A stretch of 64,000 bases of DNA from Chiridota heheva (Eukaryota; Echinodermata; Holothuroidea; Apodida; Chiridotidae), in assembly GCA_020152595.1 (NCBI GenBank), contig JAIGNY010004092.1, positions 225,001 through 289,000 of the forward strand, written 5' to 3'. A program made the position numbers and the translations under genes. The notes beneath the pieces were generated by a model. The model was not told the origin of the DNA, did not search any database, and saw nothing but the letters and a program-made list of their open reading frames with translations. Numbering within the stretch: position 1 is the first letter of the stretch; the number at the start of each line of letters is the position of its first letter. Positions 48,770-59,819 of this stretch are shown one piece after another.

Positions 48770-49080
48770 AAATTTTGAGGGGCATTTTTTGGACTGACCT
48801 ACTTTGAAAGAATGTGAGCTCTTCTCCCAGAGCTGTATATTTCAGGTATCAAATTTGTGCAAAGTGTCCTCCCCTCCCCCCTCCTGTTTCCCAGGAATTT
48901 CTTGAAAAGGTGCAGGGCCTTCCCACTTTGTTTGGGCAAAGCCCATTAAGTTTATGGATATTATAGTTACATTCTGATTGTTTGATCCTGGCACATGTTT
49001 TGAGGGGGCACTTTTGGACTGACCTATTTTGAAAGCAATCTCTTCTCCCAGAACTATTTCAGGGTCACACTATGACTCCA
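48770..49080. repeat. Diverged two-copy tandem repeat
   Basis: 'ttttgaggggcattttttggactgacctactttgaaag' and 'ctcttctcccagagct' at 48770-48840 recur at 49000-49060 with a few changes, a period of about 230 bp. No coding potential is seen. Confidence 0.7.
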
Positions 49081-49179
49081 TTAATCAATATTGGTGGCCA
49101 AATTTGTGGGGACAGGTATGATATGAAAGTGTTCTACATATACATATTGGAGTCATACTCAAGGACATATCCCTTACAG

Positions 49180-49350
49180 AAAACCTAGCTTGCAGCAAGC
49201 ATGTGATTGTGCAAGATTGCTGCAAACTTGCAGCAAGCTACTATTTGGGACAAATGCAAACTTGCTAGCTTGCACAAGCTAGCAAAATTTCTGCAAACCA
49301 GCAAAAACGGTCTGCAAGCTAACAAAAATTTTTTGCTAGCTGGCATTACA
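49180..49350. repeat. GCAAGCT/GCTAGC-rich low-complexity block
   Basis: Repeated TTGCAGCAAGC, TTGCTAGC and CTGCAAAC motifs make an imperfect repeat just upstream of the first recognised TMCO6 exon. Confidence 0.7.
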
Positions 49351-49471
49351 AAGCTAATGTTAAAAACATGAAAATGGCAATTAACAACTACATCATGTGG
49401 TTGTGATATCGGAAAACCATAATAGCTGAGACATTTTTTTCAAATTGTGCCTTTCAATCTTCTTCTTTCAG

Positions 49472-49554
49472 ACCAATCTTCACAGCCCAGGTGTAGTTCA
49501 ATCTGCTCTGTTTGCGTTGACCAACCTTGCTAGAAATGCCACTGACCATCACAG
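49472..49554 (+). CDS. TMCO6: TMCO6-like exon a (first recognised)
   Basis: 83 bp, phase 0 to phase 2. A strong acceptor (TCTTCTTTCAG) precedes ACCAATCTTCACAG and the donor is CACAG|GTATGA. It encodes TNLHSPGVVQSALFALTNLA and RNATDHH, an armadillo helix pair. It is not the true first exon because it opens with an acceptor and no ATG. Confidence 0.82.
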
Positions 49555-52500
49555 GTATGATGCTAAGGGATTTCTTAAATGTGATGCAGGAATAAGTTTT
49601 CTTCCTGGCTTCACATCAGGGAAGGGGAATTAAGGAGGGTGGTTTTCCAGAATATTCAATATAAAAATACAGATTTTGTATTGAGGAAATGCACCAAATC
49701 GCAGGGGCTTCTGACCCTTGGCTAAATTATTTTTACCAACCAAATTATGTTCTGCCTCCACATTTGAAAATGTTGCACCATCACTGATTATTACACGTCA
49801 CATATATTTGCTGCAATCACATGAGCAAAACAGCACATCTGTTGTTTTGTCCACACTCAACCAGGCCCAGGCTTTTTTCAAAGGGGGCCACAAACATCTT
49901 AATTAAAGGAGCACTATACTGAAAAGTGAGGGCATATTTTTAAGGGGACCCCCTGCCCCAAATCAAATGCTTACCTAGCATGCAACAGGATAGCAATTTT
50001 CTGGTTGATATGAAATTTCAAGAGACCTTTGCCCCCGTGTCGTCTGTGGGCTATGAAGGCATGAAGTTTATTGATCTGTTGCGGAAAATATCATCTGTGA
50101 AATTCGCCAAAATGAGCACCATCATTTTTCGGTCTAATGCTCCTTAATACTCAGGCAGTTTCTCCATATAGCCTTCTTATATTAATTTACTTTTGATTTT
50201 ACTCAATGGGACAAAAACATTTGTAAGGGGACCCACAACTGTGCCTCACCCTGGCTATGGGCATACAGTTTCAACATATGCTTGAAATATCTGAATGAGA
50301 GGAGTAATGATTATCTTTCATGGACAATTTGTTTACTGTAGTACAAGAAATCAGCACGAGATCAGTGATGAATATCTAATGCCACCCCCCCCCCTCCCCC
50401 CTCCCTTTGTTTTCACTGATATTGTGGATGATGTTGGAAGTGGATTCAATTAAGCTTTGCATTTCAACATGACAGCCTGCTACTTTCTTCAAAACTCTGA
50501 CAAATGTATTTTAGCATCATGGCCACCTTGAGGTAGTAGGTCTGCATCATATTTGGTAAGACTGCCAGTGGCAAAGAGTGAATATTGGAGACATTTTTGT
50601 AATTTGTGTTTCTTCAACAACATCCTGGGTCACCGCCACAGATTTGAGAAAATGTAGGGGGCAGTACCAGGGGATAGGACCAATGTCAGTGATTCCTCGT
50701 TAAACAAAGAGGTGAAGAATGGGTGTAGGACCAGAGGAAGCAGCAGGAGGCAGCATCAGGAGGGGCAGAACCAGAGGGAACATGACTAATGTCAGCAATT
50801 TCTTGTAAAAAAAAAAAAAAGGGTAAAGAATGGGGGTAGGACCGGGGGAAGTACCAGGAGGCAGGAACAGGGGAAGCACCAGGAGGGAGAAGGACCAGGG
50901 GATGAGGCAGGACCAATGTTGTCAATCAGCCAACAAGCAAAGAGGTAACGACCAATTTGAAAGTTATTGGAGGCTCTGACATCCACTATTTTATAGTTAG
51001 ATTTAAAACTTCTTTTCTACTTTTTCTCTTCAGTCATCCTACTTGCATTCTCAAATTAATGTTTCTACTTGTTATAGGTTGCTGGTGGACCACGGTGTCA
51101 TCGTACATGTTATTAAATTTTTGGATGATGGTCTTTCAGGCAAGGATTTATTGAAGGAGAATTTGATGCTGCTGTTCCATCTGTTACAGACGTAAGTTAG
51201 CTGCCATTGTTCTTCACTTCATTAAACATTTTCGGACTATAAATCACAAATACTAAAATAGTCAATGAAAGGATTAGTTAAGTGGTCAAGCAAGTCTATC
51301 TTATATGAAAGAGGACTTCAAAAGAAACAAAAATATGTACCAACTGTAGTGTAGCGGTTATCATACATGTCTACAGACCACGAGGCCCTGAGTTCAAGAC
51401 TGGGTTGGGTAGACACACATTGCACCACAACTGGTTATCAAAGGTCGTGGACATTGACTTGGTTGTCGATGTTATGTCTGTCCGTAAGTCGTACCTGTGT
51501 TCTCGTCCGGGTCGTATTAAGCATTTCGTGATAGCATTGTTACTATCAATACGCAGGCGAAGACCCCGTCATTGTAATTGTGTGTTAACTCGTCGTCGCC
51601 AAACAAAATAGTAATGAAAGCATTCCAAAATCTGATTCCGTTAAGGAGATATCTAAGTTTCAATGTTTGGTATCATTTTGTGTAGTAACGACTGAAATCA
51701 GACTACTTGTGATGTAATAGCCTCAGATTCCTCAAAGTCTTTATGTACTCCATCATATTTTGTCCTGCAAGTTTGTGGCTTAAAAACCATGGGATATGTC
51801 AAAAAATTAGGAAAACTGAATCTAAGGAGGGTATTTATGACATACCACCTGAAGAAAGTTAGAGGGGAAATAATTTAAATAGTTTTTTTTTTAAATAAAC
51901 TTTCTTTAAAATACATTAACAATTAGACTTAGGGCCTACTACACCAGTCATTTCTACAATGAACTTAAACTTGAGTATGTCCTTTAAAAGATTTTTGAAC
52001 GTTTTCTTCACCACTTTGTTTCTTTTGAAGTCCTCTTTCATATAAGATGGACATGCTTGACCACTGAACAAATCCTTTAAATGGGAAAAATGATATATTC
52101 TTCAGAATTGAATAAGAGCCTTACATATTCTTAGAATATAACTTTTTAATGTAAATAATTACAAATCTTGAACCAATACAAGCAGTGGCCGGCTTCAGGA
52201 TTTTGATGCCAGGGGGAAAAAGAGGGTTAGTTTTTAGCTCGACTATTCAAAGAATAGTAGAGCTATTCTACTAACCTTGGTGTCAGCATTGGTGTCAGCA
52301 TTGTTGTCAATGTCAGTGTCAGCATCCGGTGAAAGTTTTGGTTAAAATATTTGGTTAAAATATTTGATTAAAAGTTTGGGGTTAAAGTTTTCATAACTTA
52401 GGTTGGAATGGTGTACATTCATGTAACTTGGCATAGGGGTAGAGGACACAGGTACTGTTCAAATAAGCATAATTGGGGGGGGGTTGTGTGTGCATTCTAA

Positions 52501-55500
52501 TTAGCTTATTTGCATAACAATGAAAATATTTGTCAGGTTCAAGTTTTTGGTTCAAGTTTTCATAACTGAAGTTATGAATGGTGTACATTCATGTAACTTG
52601 GCATGGTGGTAGAGGACATGGGTACTGTTCAAATGACCATGATTTGGGGTTGTATATGCATACTAATTAGCTTATTTGCATAACAATGAAAATATTTGTA
52701 TCTATGATATCTCTTAAACAGTGGCAGCACCAGGAAATTGGTCATGGGGGGGCAACAAGGGGCAAATTTGTCTCGTGTCTCAAAATCCTATAAATTGGGA
52801 AAATATGTCACTTTACAAAGTTTTCTGGGGGAAAAGTGATCTCATGGGGGGAAAATTCCCCCTCCCCGTAGTGCCACCACTGCTCTTCAGGTGTAAAGTA
52901 CATATTAATTAGGTTATTTGCATAACAATAGACTTTTGTAGAAAATATTTAACCTGAGATAATAACTTCGTACTTGGTACAGTGGTAGATGGCATTGGTA
53001 CTGTTCAGTTGAGTATGATTGGGGGTTGTGTGTGAATACTAATTTGCTTATTTGCATAATAATGAAAATGTTTGTATCTATGATATCTCTTAAATTAAAG
53101 TGGTTGTGGGATATTGTTTACACAAATGATCATATATGTGAATAGCATTGTCTACACTCATTGGTGAGGTGTAGTGTGCAGAATAATTAGGTTATTTACA
53201 TAACAATATACTTTCGTATAAAATATTTAACCTGAAATAATAACTTGTACTTGGTACAGGGGTAGAGGAAATGGGTACTGTTTAAATGAGCATGGTTAGG
53301 GATTTTGTGTGCATACTAATTTGCTTATTTGCATAACAATGAAAATATTTGTATCTAGGATATCTCTTAAATTAAAGTGGTTGTGGGGATTTTGTTTACA
53401 CAAATGATCATAAATGTGAGTAGCATTGTCTACACTCAATGGTGAGGTGTAGTGTGCATATTGATTAGGTTATTTGCATAACAATAGACTTTTGTACAAA
53501 ATATTTAAACTGAGATCGAACATGTATGACAGGCGAGACTTACTAACTTCACATTTCTAGTTTTGTTGTGATATTGGCATTCCTGACATGAATAGCAATC
53601 AAAATGTTTGTCTTACCATGAATAAAGAAATAACAGTTTCCTCGCTTTTAAAGAATTTTAAATTAGGAGTTTGGGAAATATAAACAATAAGTGGAATGTG
53701 GGATAGAAGATGACATGATAAAGTAGCTGAAGGAATTAAGATGAGAGTAGGATTTCATGTGGGACAGAGTGGAATTGTATGTAGAGCAGGATGGGGTGGG
53801 ATGTTGGTCAGGATTCGTTGGCATGTTGAACAGGGTGGGTTGGCATGTAGAACAGGGTGGGTTGGCATGTGGAACAGGATGCGTTGGCATGTGGAACAGG
53901 GTGCGTTGGCATGTGGAACAGGGTGGGTTGGCATGTGGAACAGAGTGGGCGACATGTGGGACTAGGTGGAATGGCATGTGGTGGTGTGTCATCTGAATTT
54001 TAGTTGTGATGGCATGTGGGTCATGCAAGTGGAATGACATACAGTGTCTGGTTTTCAGGTGTAATTGCATTGAGTATAGACATGGGATGCCGTTTGGGAC
54101 AGGTTGGGATGGAATGTGGGATAGTCTGGAATATGTATTATTAGCGGTGAGGGGATTTGTATCGTTTCCAATGTCTAGTTTGTCATACATTACGCAATAT
54201 TGTTTCGCATAATTTTGCCTGATGTTGTTGTACATTTTTCATGCTGTTTGACTTTGCTTAACACACATATTTTCTTAAATTGGAAGTTGTATCACAATCC
54301 AGGATGTAGTTCTGGGAATGTGTAGGAATTGTGGGAGGGTACAGGTTGGAAAGGGGACTTATTGACATTCTTTCATTGACATTGGCAAGTCAGGGCCTCT
54401 CCTTTCTTTATTGTTCAATTGATAGAACTAAGGTGTTATAGTAATAAAGACTGCTAGCCTTTACATGTTTTCTCAGTCACTGGGTGAGGTAATCTTGAGC
54501 TTTCTTTTGTCTTCAAATAACTGGGAAAACTCAGAGATATTTTGAAGCTTGTAGTAAAATGTTGTGAAAATTACCAAAGCAAATGAAAATGTAAGTGCAT
54601 CTTTCAAAGCTAAAGTAATTTGAAATCACCTGCCCCTGCTACCCTATTTCTGTATATACTTCCCTCAATAAGCCCATTCTCTATACTAGCTTTGAATAGT
54701 CGAGCATACTGTCCTTCCAACAGTTCTTGTTTCTTATGGGGAGCAGGGAAATGTACATTCATCTATTCTTGGTATGTTTGGTATATAGATTTCAGAGAAA
54801 AGGTGTGGGGAGCAAAACAGTCTCATGGGGAGATGTGCCCCTTACCCCTCAGCACTGCCACTGATAAGGGGAGATCAGATATGTTGCATGACAATCTTCA
54901 ATTTTTTCTCAGAGATGAGGTAGCAAGTCTGTTTGTTGACAACGCAGGAGTCTCGAAGCTTGTAAATTGTTTTTTTCATGTAACCCAGGCTGAAGGTGAC
55001 TACAGTGATGTGAGTAAATTCAGTTCATTGTCTTTATTTTGTCATATTTTAAAGAAAAATTCTAAGCCTCACCCTCCCAACTTTCAGACATAATTTTGTT
55101 TTAAATACATATTTTTGAAAAACATTATCTCCTACTTTGTTGAGGTAAAGTATGCACCTTGCCCACCCCTCCCCATCCCCATGTGCAGGATTTGAGTGAG
55201 GCACCCCCCCCCCCTTCCACCACCACCACACACACACTTTTTTCCGAGTTTGTATCTTTTATATTTTGAATTTTTACATCTTAGCATGATTTTGTGGTTT
55301 TTCCCCACTTTTGACTTTGCCCCCTCTTCCTTCTCTTTCATTAGGCAAATCACATGGTTATGATCTTTTTTAGTTTAAAGGTAAACATTGCCATAAAGAT
55401 ATTTTTATTACATGCATGTACAGAATTGTTTTAAAAGAGAACATTTTGTAACATGCCCGGACTTGTGACTGGATTTCATAGTTTATATGAATTTTACATG

Positions 55501-58500
55501 ATTAATTGAGAATCGTTTTCAAGTATGTTCATTTTACCGAGTGCATAAACATTTTTTAAAAACAAGCAACTAATCACAACAGTTTTTCAAAAATTGTGAA
55601 CAGATAAGGAATTATTGTATTTTCAATGAAATCTGTATTTTCGCGCGAGTGTAATAGTGAACACACAATTACAATGACGGGTCGGCATATTATTAATGGT
55701 TATGATAGTAACAATGCTATCAGGAAAACGCTTAATACGAATGACGAGAACACAGGTAACATGCCCGACTTGGACAGACATAACATCGACAACCAAGTCA
55801 ATGATTAACGGCCTTTGATAACCAGTTGTGGTACACTGGCGTTCTACCCACCCCAGGATTGAACAACAGGGCCTCGTGGTCTGTAGACAGGTATGATAAT
55901 TGTACACCACAGTAGGTAGAAAGGTATTTTCCACTGCCTGAGATAAAGTTTTTTGTTTGTTTTTTCATGTATGCACCACAGGTATTAACTCCAATAATCC
56001 GCTGCTTTGGTAACCTCTGCTGCATTTGTGAAAAAAGCATTAGTTTGATTACGGATGATGGTCGCCTTTTAGGATCGTGTCAGCCGTTGCTCCAACCCTC
56101 CCAGTACAAACACATCATAAAGGAGACACTGTGGTTGCTTAGTAACTTGACAGGTGGGTGATTTCTGAAGATAATCTAGACCAGGGATATTTTCTAAAAA
56201 AATATTAACAAGGGGGCACTGGTTCACTTATTAAAGTAGAGAGGTACATGAACAAAAATGTTCATCTTTTGGCTAAAAAATATTGACAAATTATGATTTT
56301 TTTTTAAACACAGAAAAGAAATATATTGTATATATATATAGAATATTTCAAATAAATGTGAAAAAAAATTGAAGAAAAAAATGTATTTGCAATTGAGCCT
56401 TTATTCTGTCCTTACCTACAACCTCAAAGTCTACAACCACGACTGGCCCTTTTTAAGGGGCTATGCTTGTTGGTCCTATGTTTTCCCAGAGGCATGGGGA
56501 GCAGGGGGGGGCAAGCTGCCCCCTAAGCAGATTTTATCTTCCTGGTTGCATGATTTCTGCTCAATTGGGAGATGACATTGGGAAATTATTAATATAAAAT
56601 TGAAAACTGTGATAACATTCTTGGATATGTTAGTCAATTTTCCTAAAAATTGGCCGATATTTTCTGAAAACTGGCTAAATTTTCCCAAAACTGACCAAAT
56701 TTTCCTAAAAACTGGCCAAAATTTCCCAAAATTGAAGAAAACATTCCATATACACAGAAAAATATACAGAGACAGAAAATTAGCCAAATTATTTTGAAAA
56801 TGAAGGAAATTATTAAAAATGAAGGAATTTCTCCGAAATTGACAGGGATTTCCTGATTAGCAGCAACTTTTAATGAAAATTTGTTAATTAACCAGTGCAA
56901 TTTTTCCACAATTTGGGTTTTTTTCCCCCCCTGAAAGGTGACCCTACCTACACCCCCTATGTTTGCCCATGAATTCAAATTAATGTTGCAATGCATTGAA
57001 GTCCAAAAATATTGTTACATTCTCTTTTTTATGCCCAATTTTAAAATACACTCTGAATTTTGGATATAATTTTCTGTCATAAATTTCAGTCACTGAAAAT
57101 CATCAGACTGTTTTCTCCTGCTAAATTTGTTATTGAGAGAATGATGGGGATTAGTTCAAAATCTTGAATTCTTTCCTAAATCACTGAAAATGATGAGAAA
57201 GTAGTTCTGCTAGAGTTGTATTGGGAGCATGGCTAAGAATAAAGCTGAAGCTAAATCCATCCGAGCCATTAGGCTCATTATGCTTATTCCTGATTTCCAT
57301 GGCCCAAGCGGATAAGAGTACATGATTCCCCCTGGACGGGACACCAGTCGCCAGTCCATCGCAGATTAACTCCCCAGCAGTGCTGGTAGTCATTTTAAAG
57401 CTGAGTGGACTGAAGCAAGTAGAGTAAATTGTCTTGCTGAAGGACACAATGTAGCGCTCACGACGGGAATCGAACCCGGTACCTCTCAAATACGAGCATG
57501 ACTCCTTAACCACTGAGCCACAGCACCTGATAAGGAGCATGGCAAAGAATGTAAAGCTTTTTGAGTCAGAATTTGCTGCACCACTTCAAAGAATTATAAA
57601 CAGATTAACAAAAGAAAATACCCAGGGATTAAATTTTTGTAAATGCATCACAAAATTTATATAAGATATGCAAATTTATGCTTAGATTTAGATATATGCA
57701 AATTGGCATCAAATTTTGACCTTGTTTTGCATTTTTGTTCATTGTGTCATAAATAAGGTTTCTGACAAATATCATGTGTTATCAGGGATATGTTACTTTG
57801 GTAACTCTGTTTGCACTTTGGTAACATCCCTGGTTATATATTGTTTTTTGGGGGTTTTTTTCTTTCCATTCAGTATTACCAGCTTCGTGTCAGCAAGTAT
57901 GTCATCTTGGCCTACACTGTGACATCATATCATGTCTGAAATATGCAGATGAAATCAAGAAAGAGGTATGTTATTAAGTCTTTTTTTTCCATTTCATTGT
58001 GCTCATCAATGAATGAGGGTATGGTAGAGAATTTGGCATATGCAGCTGTAAGAGTTTTAAATTGGGGGAGGGGGTCAAAACAAGATGAGGGGGAATGAAC
58101 ATCCTATTAATTATTCATATAATTCAAACATGTTTATATTTATTACTACACAAAAAAACAACAGTGATTAGCATTGTTGGTGGGTAATTGCATCCCTTGC
58201 CGCTATCACAAGCCATTCAATCTTTCCATTTCAGCATGCTCATCAATGAATGAAGATGTCATATGGTAGGGAATTTGGCTAATGCAGCTGTAAGAGATTC
58301 GAATTGGTGGAGGGGAGGGGGTCAAAACTTGATGAGGGGAAATGACGCCATTTTAATCATACATATGAATCTCAAACATGTTTGTATTCATTATTACAAA
58401 AACTAATGATTAGCAAATCTTTGGAGGGTATTTGTACCCCTTGCCCTTATGACAAGCCACCCATGAATGTTGGTACCATTGGAATATGCTCTTTTCAAAC

Positions 58501-59819
58501 TCTAGGGCAGAAGTGGAGACAGTGGAGTGTACATCCTCCTGTTGGCAGCGATGGCTGAAGCACGGGACGAGGAGGACAGTAGGCAATGGGGGGCACTGCC
58601 CCTGTTCCTAGAGTAAGGGGATCAGACATGAGAAGGAGGTGCCCTTTTAAAAGTTATTTTAAAAGCAGATTTGTGCAATGTGAAGAGGGTATCTGTGAAC
58701 CAAGCTCACTTTTGGGACATTCTGTTGTTTTTCAGATTTTTGATCAAATTTGGAGAGAAAGTGAGTCAAACAACCTTGTTCACACCACCTTCCCGTCCTC
58801 ATGATACACTCATATCTTTCTATTTTTACCTATTAGTACTTTTACAATACACAAACAGAAAAGCTAATCCATCATTTCACTTTTCTGAGTTTCCTGAGGT
58901 TTTTCTCATATTTTTTTTTTTTTTAAAGGCCATCACATGCTTGTGCAATCTTGCCTACCAAGGTCCAATCTTTAACGACATGCTGCTTTCGCAATCGCTC
59001 ATGCCAGAGGTGGTCATCCTGTTGAGGGCAGCAGACATAGATCTTCTGACGTCCACTCTATGTCTCTTAGAGCTTCTGTTGAGACAGTCATCAGAGGTGT
59101 GTATATAACTGTATAAGTGATGTTTTACAAACAGTTCATTTTGTCCATCTCTTTCATTTTCAGGTTTTTCAGGTTTGTATCTTACTGGTGACTGTTTTGA
59201 GAAATAGAATGTTGATATGTGTTTGTTTACTTTCCACTCTGTGGTGGATAGAGAAAGAGGTGCCCTCCTCAGCAGTAGCAAAAGGTTTAAACCTCACATT
59301 GTTGTTATACCTGGCCAATATCATGATTTGTCACAAAGAGGGAGGGGCAGAGACCCTTTAAGAGTGGGATAGTTTACCCATGATCCACTTGGCCTTGTTT
59401 TTATTTAATTTTTTTTATTTCATGCAAATGGGGTACATACCTTCTCAAGGGCAGTAAATGCCCAAAGCATTGCCGAAGCAAGTTTTTTTTTTTTTCTTTG
59501 CAAAGCTGTATCAGTAATGGAGTATCTTTCCCAAAACGCCTCATTTCCCGTGATAGAAAAACACTTTAGTCTTAGTACTAATATGTCTGAGGAATATGAT
59601 TTGCTCAGCAAATGACATGTTACTTCATCAATGAAATTGTTTTCTTTATTTAGTATAAAAGTTTATCAAATTTTATCTTTTCAGGGCAAGGAACAATATT
59701 TTGACTGTCATGGTTCCACATTATTGGAGGCCTTGTGTTTCCATGACAACCCTGTTATTCAACAACGAGCAAATGATCTTCAATGTCATTACTTTCAAGA
59801 GGATATAAAAGATAGCTAG
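49472..59819 (+). CDS. TMCO6: TMCO6-like armadillo-repeat protein (3' nine exons)
   Basis: Nine exons with GT-AG junctions and matching phases join into 330 codons ending in TAG: 49472-49554, 51078-51191, 54913-55009, 55982-56153, 57874-57965, 58506-58612, 58736-58760, 58929-59096 and 59685-59819. The order of armadillo-like helices matches the C-terminal two thirds of vertebrate TMCO6: SPGVVQSALFALTNLARN, then VLTPIIRCFGNLCC, ETLWLLSNLTG, AITCLCNLAYQGP, TLCLLELLLRQSSE and LLEALCFHDNPVIQQRANDL. The vertebrate protein is about 490 residues and has an importin-alpha-type basic N-terminus before the repeats. That part and about 150-190 residues are missing here, and no upstream exon was found back to the locus E region. 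The protein's cellular role is poorly known; importin-like binding is inferred from the fold. Introns carry SINEs, a foldback element and minisatellites. Confidence 0.85.
49902..50147. mobile_element. TTAA-flanked short DNA transposon in a TMCO6 intron
   Basis: TTAA is followed by AGGAGCACTATACTGAAAA, and the other end, inverted, reads TTAAGGAGCATTAGACCGAAAA-like sequence, so the ends are imperfect inverted repeats next to TTAA. It is about 245 bp with no reading frame. A diverged relative is at 47787. Confidence 0.65.
50640..50925. repeat. Purine-rich imperfect repeat
   Basis: GGACCAG(A/G)GGAAGCA(C/G)CAGGAGG(C/G)AG-type units repeat many times, with a larger duplication containing 'gaccaatgtcag...tcgttaaacaaagaggtgaagaatgggtg' near 50690 and 50790. 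The minus strand is open but Pro/Ser-rich, and it is not called as coding. Confidence 0.75.
51078..51191 (+). CDS. TMCO6: TMCO6-like exon b
   Basis: 114 bp between GTTATAG| and AC|GTAAGT. It encodes LLVDHGVIVHVIKFLDDGLS and GKDLLKENLMLLFHLLQ. The split Arg and Thr codons at both junctions join correctly with neighbouring exons. Confidence 0.85.
51270..52082. mobile_element. Foldback element in a TMCO6 intron, split by a SINE
   Basis: The left end AAAGGATTAGTTAAGTGGTC and right end GACCACTGAACAAATCCTTT are inverted copies, and arms pair for well over 150 bp. A SINE occupies 51343-51610. After removing it, the arm reads continuously (AAAAGAAACAAAA, then GTAATGAAAGCATTCCAAAATCTG) like the other copies. 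Confidence 0.85.
51343..51610 (+). mobile_element. tRNA-derived SINE (family 2), nested
   Basis: The head has GTGTAGCGGTTATCATACAT (A box) and GAGTTCAAGACTGGG (B box). The body has 'cacaactggttatcaaagg', 'gtggacattgacttggttgtcgatg', 'ttctcgtccgg' and 'gatagcattgttactatca', ending 'cattgtaattgtgtgtt'. AAACAAAA occurs at both edges, a possible target-site duplication. Confidence 0.85.
52235..53525 (+). mobile_element. AGCTCGACTATTC element with tandem 280-bp units
   Basis: After TTTTT the sequence AGCTCGACTATTCAAAGAAT and AGTAGAGCT forms a hairpin, followed by GGTGTCAGCATT repeats. The body holds repeated blocks 'catactaatt-gcttatttgcataacaatgaaaatatttg' (52495, 52665, 53035, 53315) and 'attaggttatttgcataacaata' (about 52905, 53185, 53465), a period of about 280 bp. 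No protein is encoded. Similar elements are common in marine invertebrate genomes. Confidence 0.6.
53740..54125. repeat. 21-bp minisatellite, GTTGGCATGTGGAACAGGGTG
   Basis: About eight good units at 53800-53960 with diverged units on both sides (GGATGTTGG, GGAATGGCATGTGG). Frames on both strands are open through it because the period is a multiple of 3. The motif is related to the 24-bp array at 40540. Confidence 0.88.
54126..54912. other. TMCO6 intron sequence, nothing recognised
   Basis: No repeat with another copy in the window and no additional exon was recognised. The open frame at 54620-55093 is only real in its exon portion. Confidence 0.5.
54913..55009 (+). CDS. TMCO6: TMCO6-like exon c
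   Basis: 97 bp between TTTTTTCTCAG| and GAT|GTGAGT. It encodes DEVASLFVDNAGVSKLVNCF and FHVTQAEGDYSD. It ends in phase 0. Confidence 0.83.
55635..55922 (-). mobile_element. tRNA-derived SINE (family 2), reverse orientation
   Basis: Reading from 55922 on the minus strand: 'actgtggtgtacaattatcatac-tgtctacagaccacgaggccctg', the core 'cacaactggttatcaaaggccgt' and 'cattgacttggttgtcgatgttatgtctgtcc', ending near 'acaattacaatg' inverted. It lies 60 bp upstream of TMCO6 exon d. Confidence 0.85.
55982..56153 (+). CDS. TMCO6: TMCO6-like exon d
   Basis: 172 bp between CACCACAG| and ACAG|GTGGGT. It encodes VLTPIIRCFGNLCCICEKSI through KETLWLLSNLTG. The CFGNL and WLLSNLT motifs are the best match to TMCO6 (CLSNL and WLLNNLT in vertebrates). 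Confidence 0.88.
56154..57223. other. TMCO6 intron with degenerate AT-rich repeat
   Basis: A degenerate minisatellite of AATTTTCC(T/C)AAAA(C/A)TGGCC-type units occupies about 56630-56830. No exon is recognised. The minus frames across it are Phe/Gly/Lys-rich artefacts. Confidence 0.6.
57241..57533 (-). mobile_element. tRNA-derived SINE (family 3) with target-site duplication
   Basis: On the minus strand the head GTGCTGTGGCTCAGTGGTTA (A box) and CCGGGTTCGATTCCCGTC (B box) is followed by 'gcgatggactggcgactggtgtcccgtcc', 'atcatgtactcttatccgc', 'gccatggaaatcaggaataagc' and an A/T-rich end. GGAGCATGGC(T/A)AAGAAT at 57224-57240 and 57534-57550 is a 17-bp target-site duplication with one mismatch. 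Confidence 0.92.
57874..57965 (+). CDS. TMCO6: TMCO6-like exon e
   Basis: 92 bp between TTTCCATTCAG| and GAG|GTATGT. It encodes LPASCQQVCHLGLHCDIISC and LKYADEIKKE. Phase 1 to 0. Confidence 0.82.
57985..58460. repeat. Two-copy tandem repeat in a TMCO6 intron, period about 240 bp
   Basis: 'tccatttca-tg-gctcatcaatgaatga', 'atggtag-gaatttggc-atgcagctgtaagag', 'ggggtcaaaac', 'gatgaggg' and 'aaacatgtt-gtatt-attac' recur in the same order at about 57985-58215 and 58225-58460. Confidence 0.85.
58506..58612 (+). CDS. TMCO6: TMCO6-like exon f
   Basis: 107 bp between AACTCTAG| and CTAGA|GTAAGG. It encodes GRSGDSGVYILLLAAMAEAR and DEEDSRQWGALPLFL. Reading past the donor gives an immediate stop, so splicing is needed. 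It ends in phase 2. Confidence 0.78.
58736..58760 (+). CDS. TMCO6: TMCO6-like 25-nt microexon
   Basis: TTGTTTTTCAG| precedes ATTTTTGATCAAATTTGGAG and AGAAA|GTGAGT follows. It completes the Glu codon split at the preceding donor, adds FLIKFGEK and ends in phase 0, exactly the phase needed by the next exon. Without it the flanking exons are out of frame. Confidence 0.72.
58929..59096 (+). CDS. TMCO6: TMCO6-like exon h
   Basis: 168 bp (56 codons) between a long T-run with AAAG| and TCAGAG|GTGTGT. It encodes AITCLCNLAYQGPIFNDMLL through CLLELLLRQSSE, a typical armadillo repeat with the CLCNLA motif. Confidence 0.88.
59685..59819 (+). CDS. TMCO6: TMCO6-like last exon
   Basis: 135 bp after TATCTTTTCAG|, encoding GKEQYFDCHGSTLLEALCFH through QEDIKDS and a TAG stop at 59817-59819. 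The final helix (LLEALCFHDNPVIQQRANDL) corresponds to the vertebrate C-terminus. Confidence 0.87.
   Translation, partial: GKEQYFDCHGSTLLEALCFHDNPVIQQRANDLQCHYFQEDIKDS

Noticed and set aside
53663-54235. 190-codon minus-strand His/Pro/Cys-rich protein
   Set aside because: It is the antisense reading of the 21-bp GGCATGTGGAACAGGGTG array plus flanking sequence with no domain.
57440-57533. A functional tRNA gene on the minus strand
   Set aside because: The tRNA-like head is part of a SINE with clear 17-bp target-site duplications.
58586-58804. Alternative reading through TMCO6 exons f and the microexon without splicing
   Set aside because: The frame differs from the armadillo frame and loses similarity; canonical splice sites give a consistent product.
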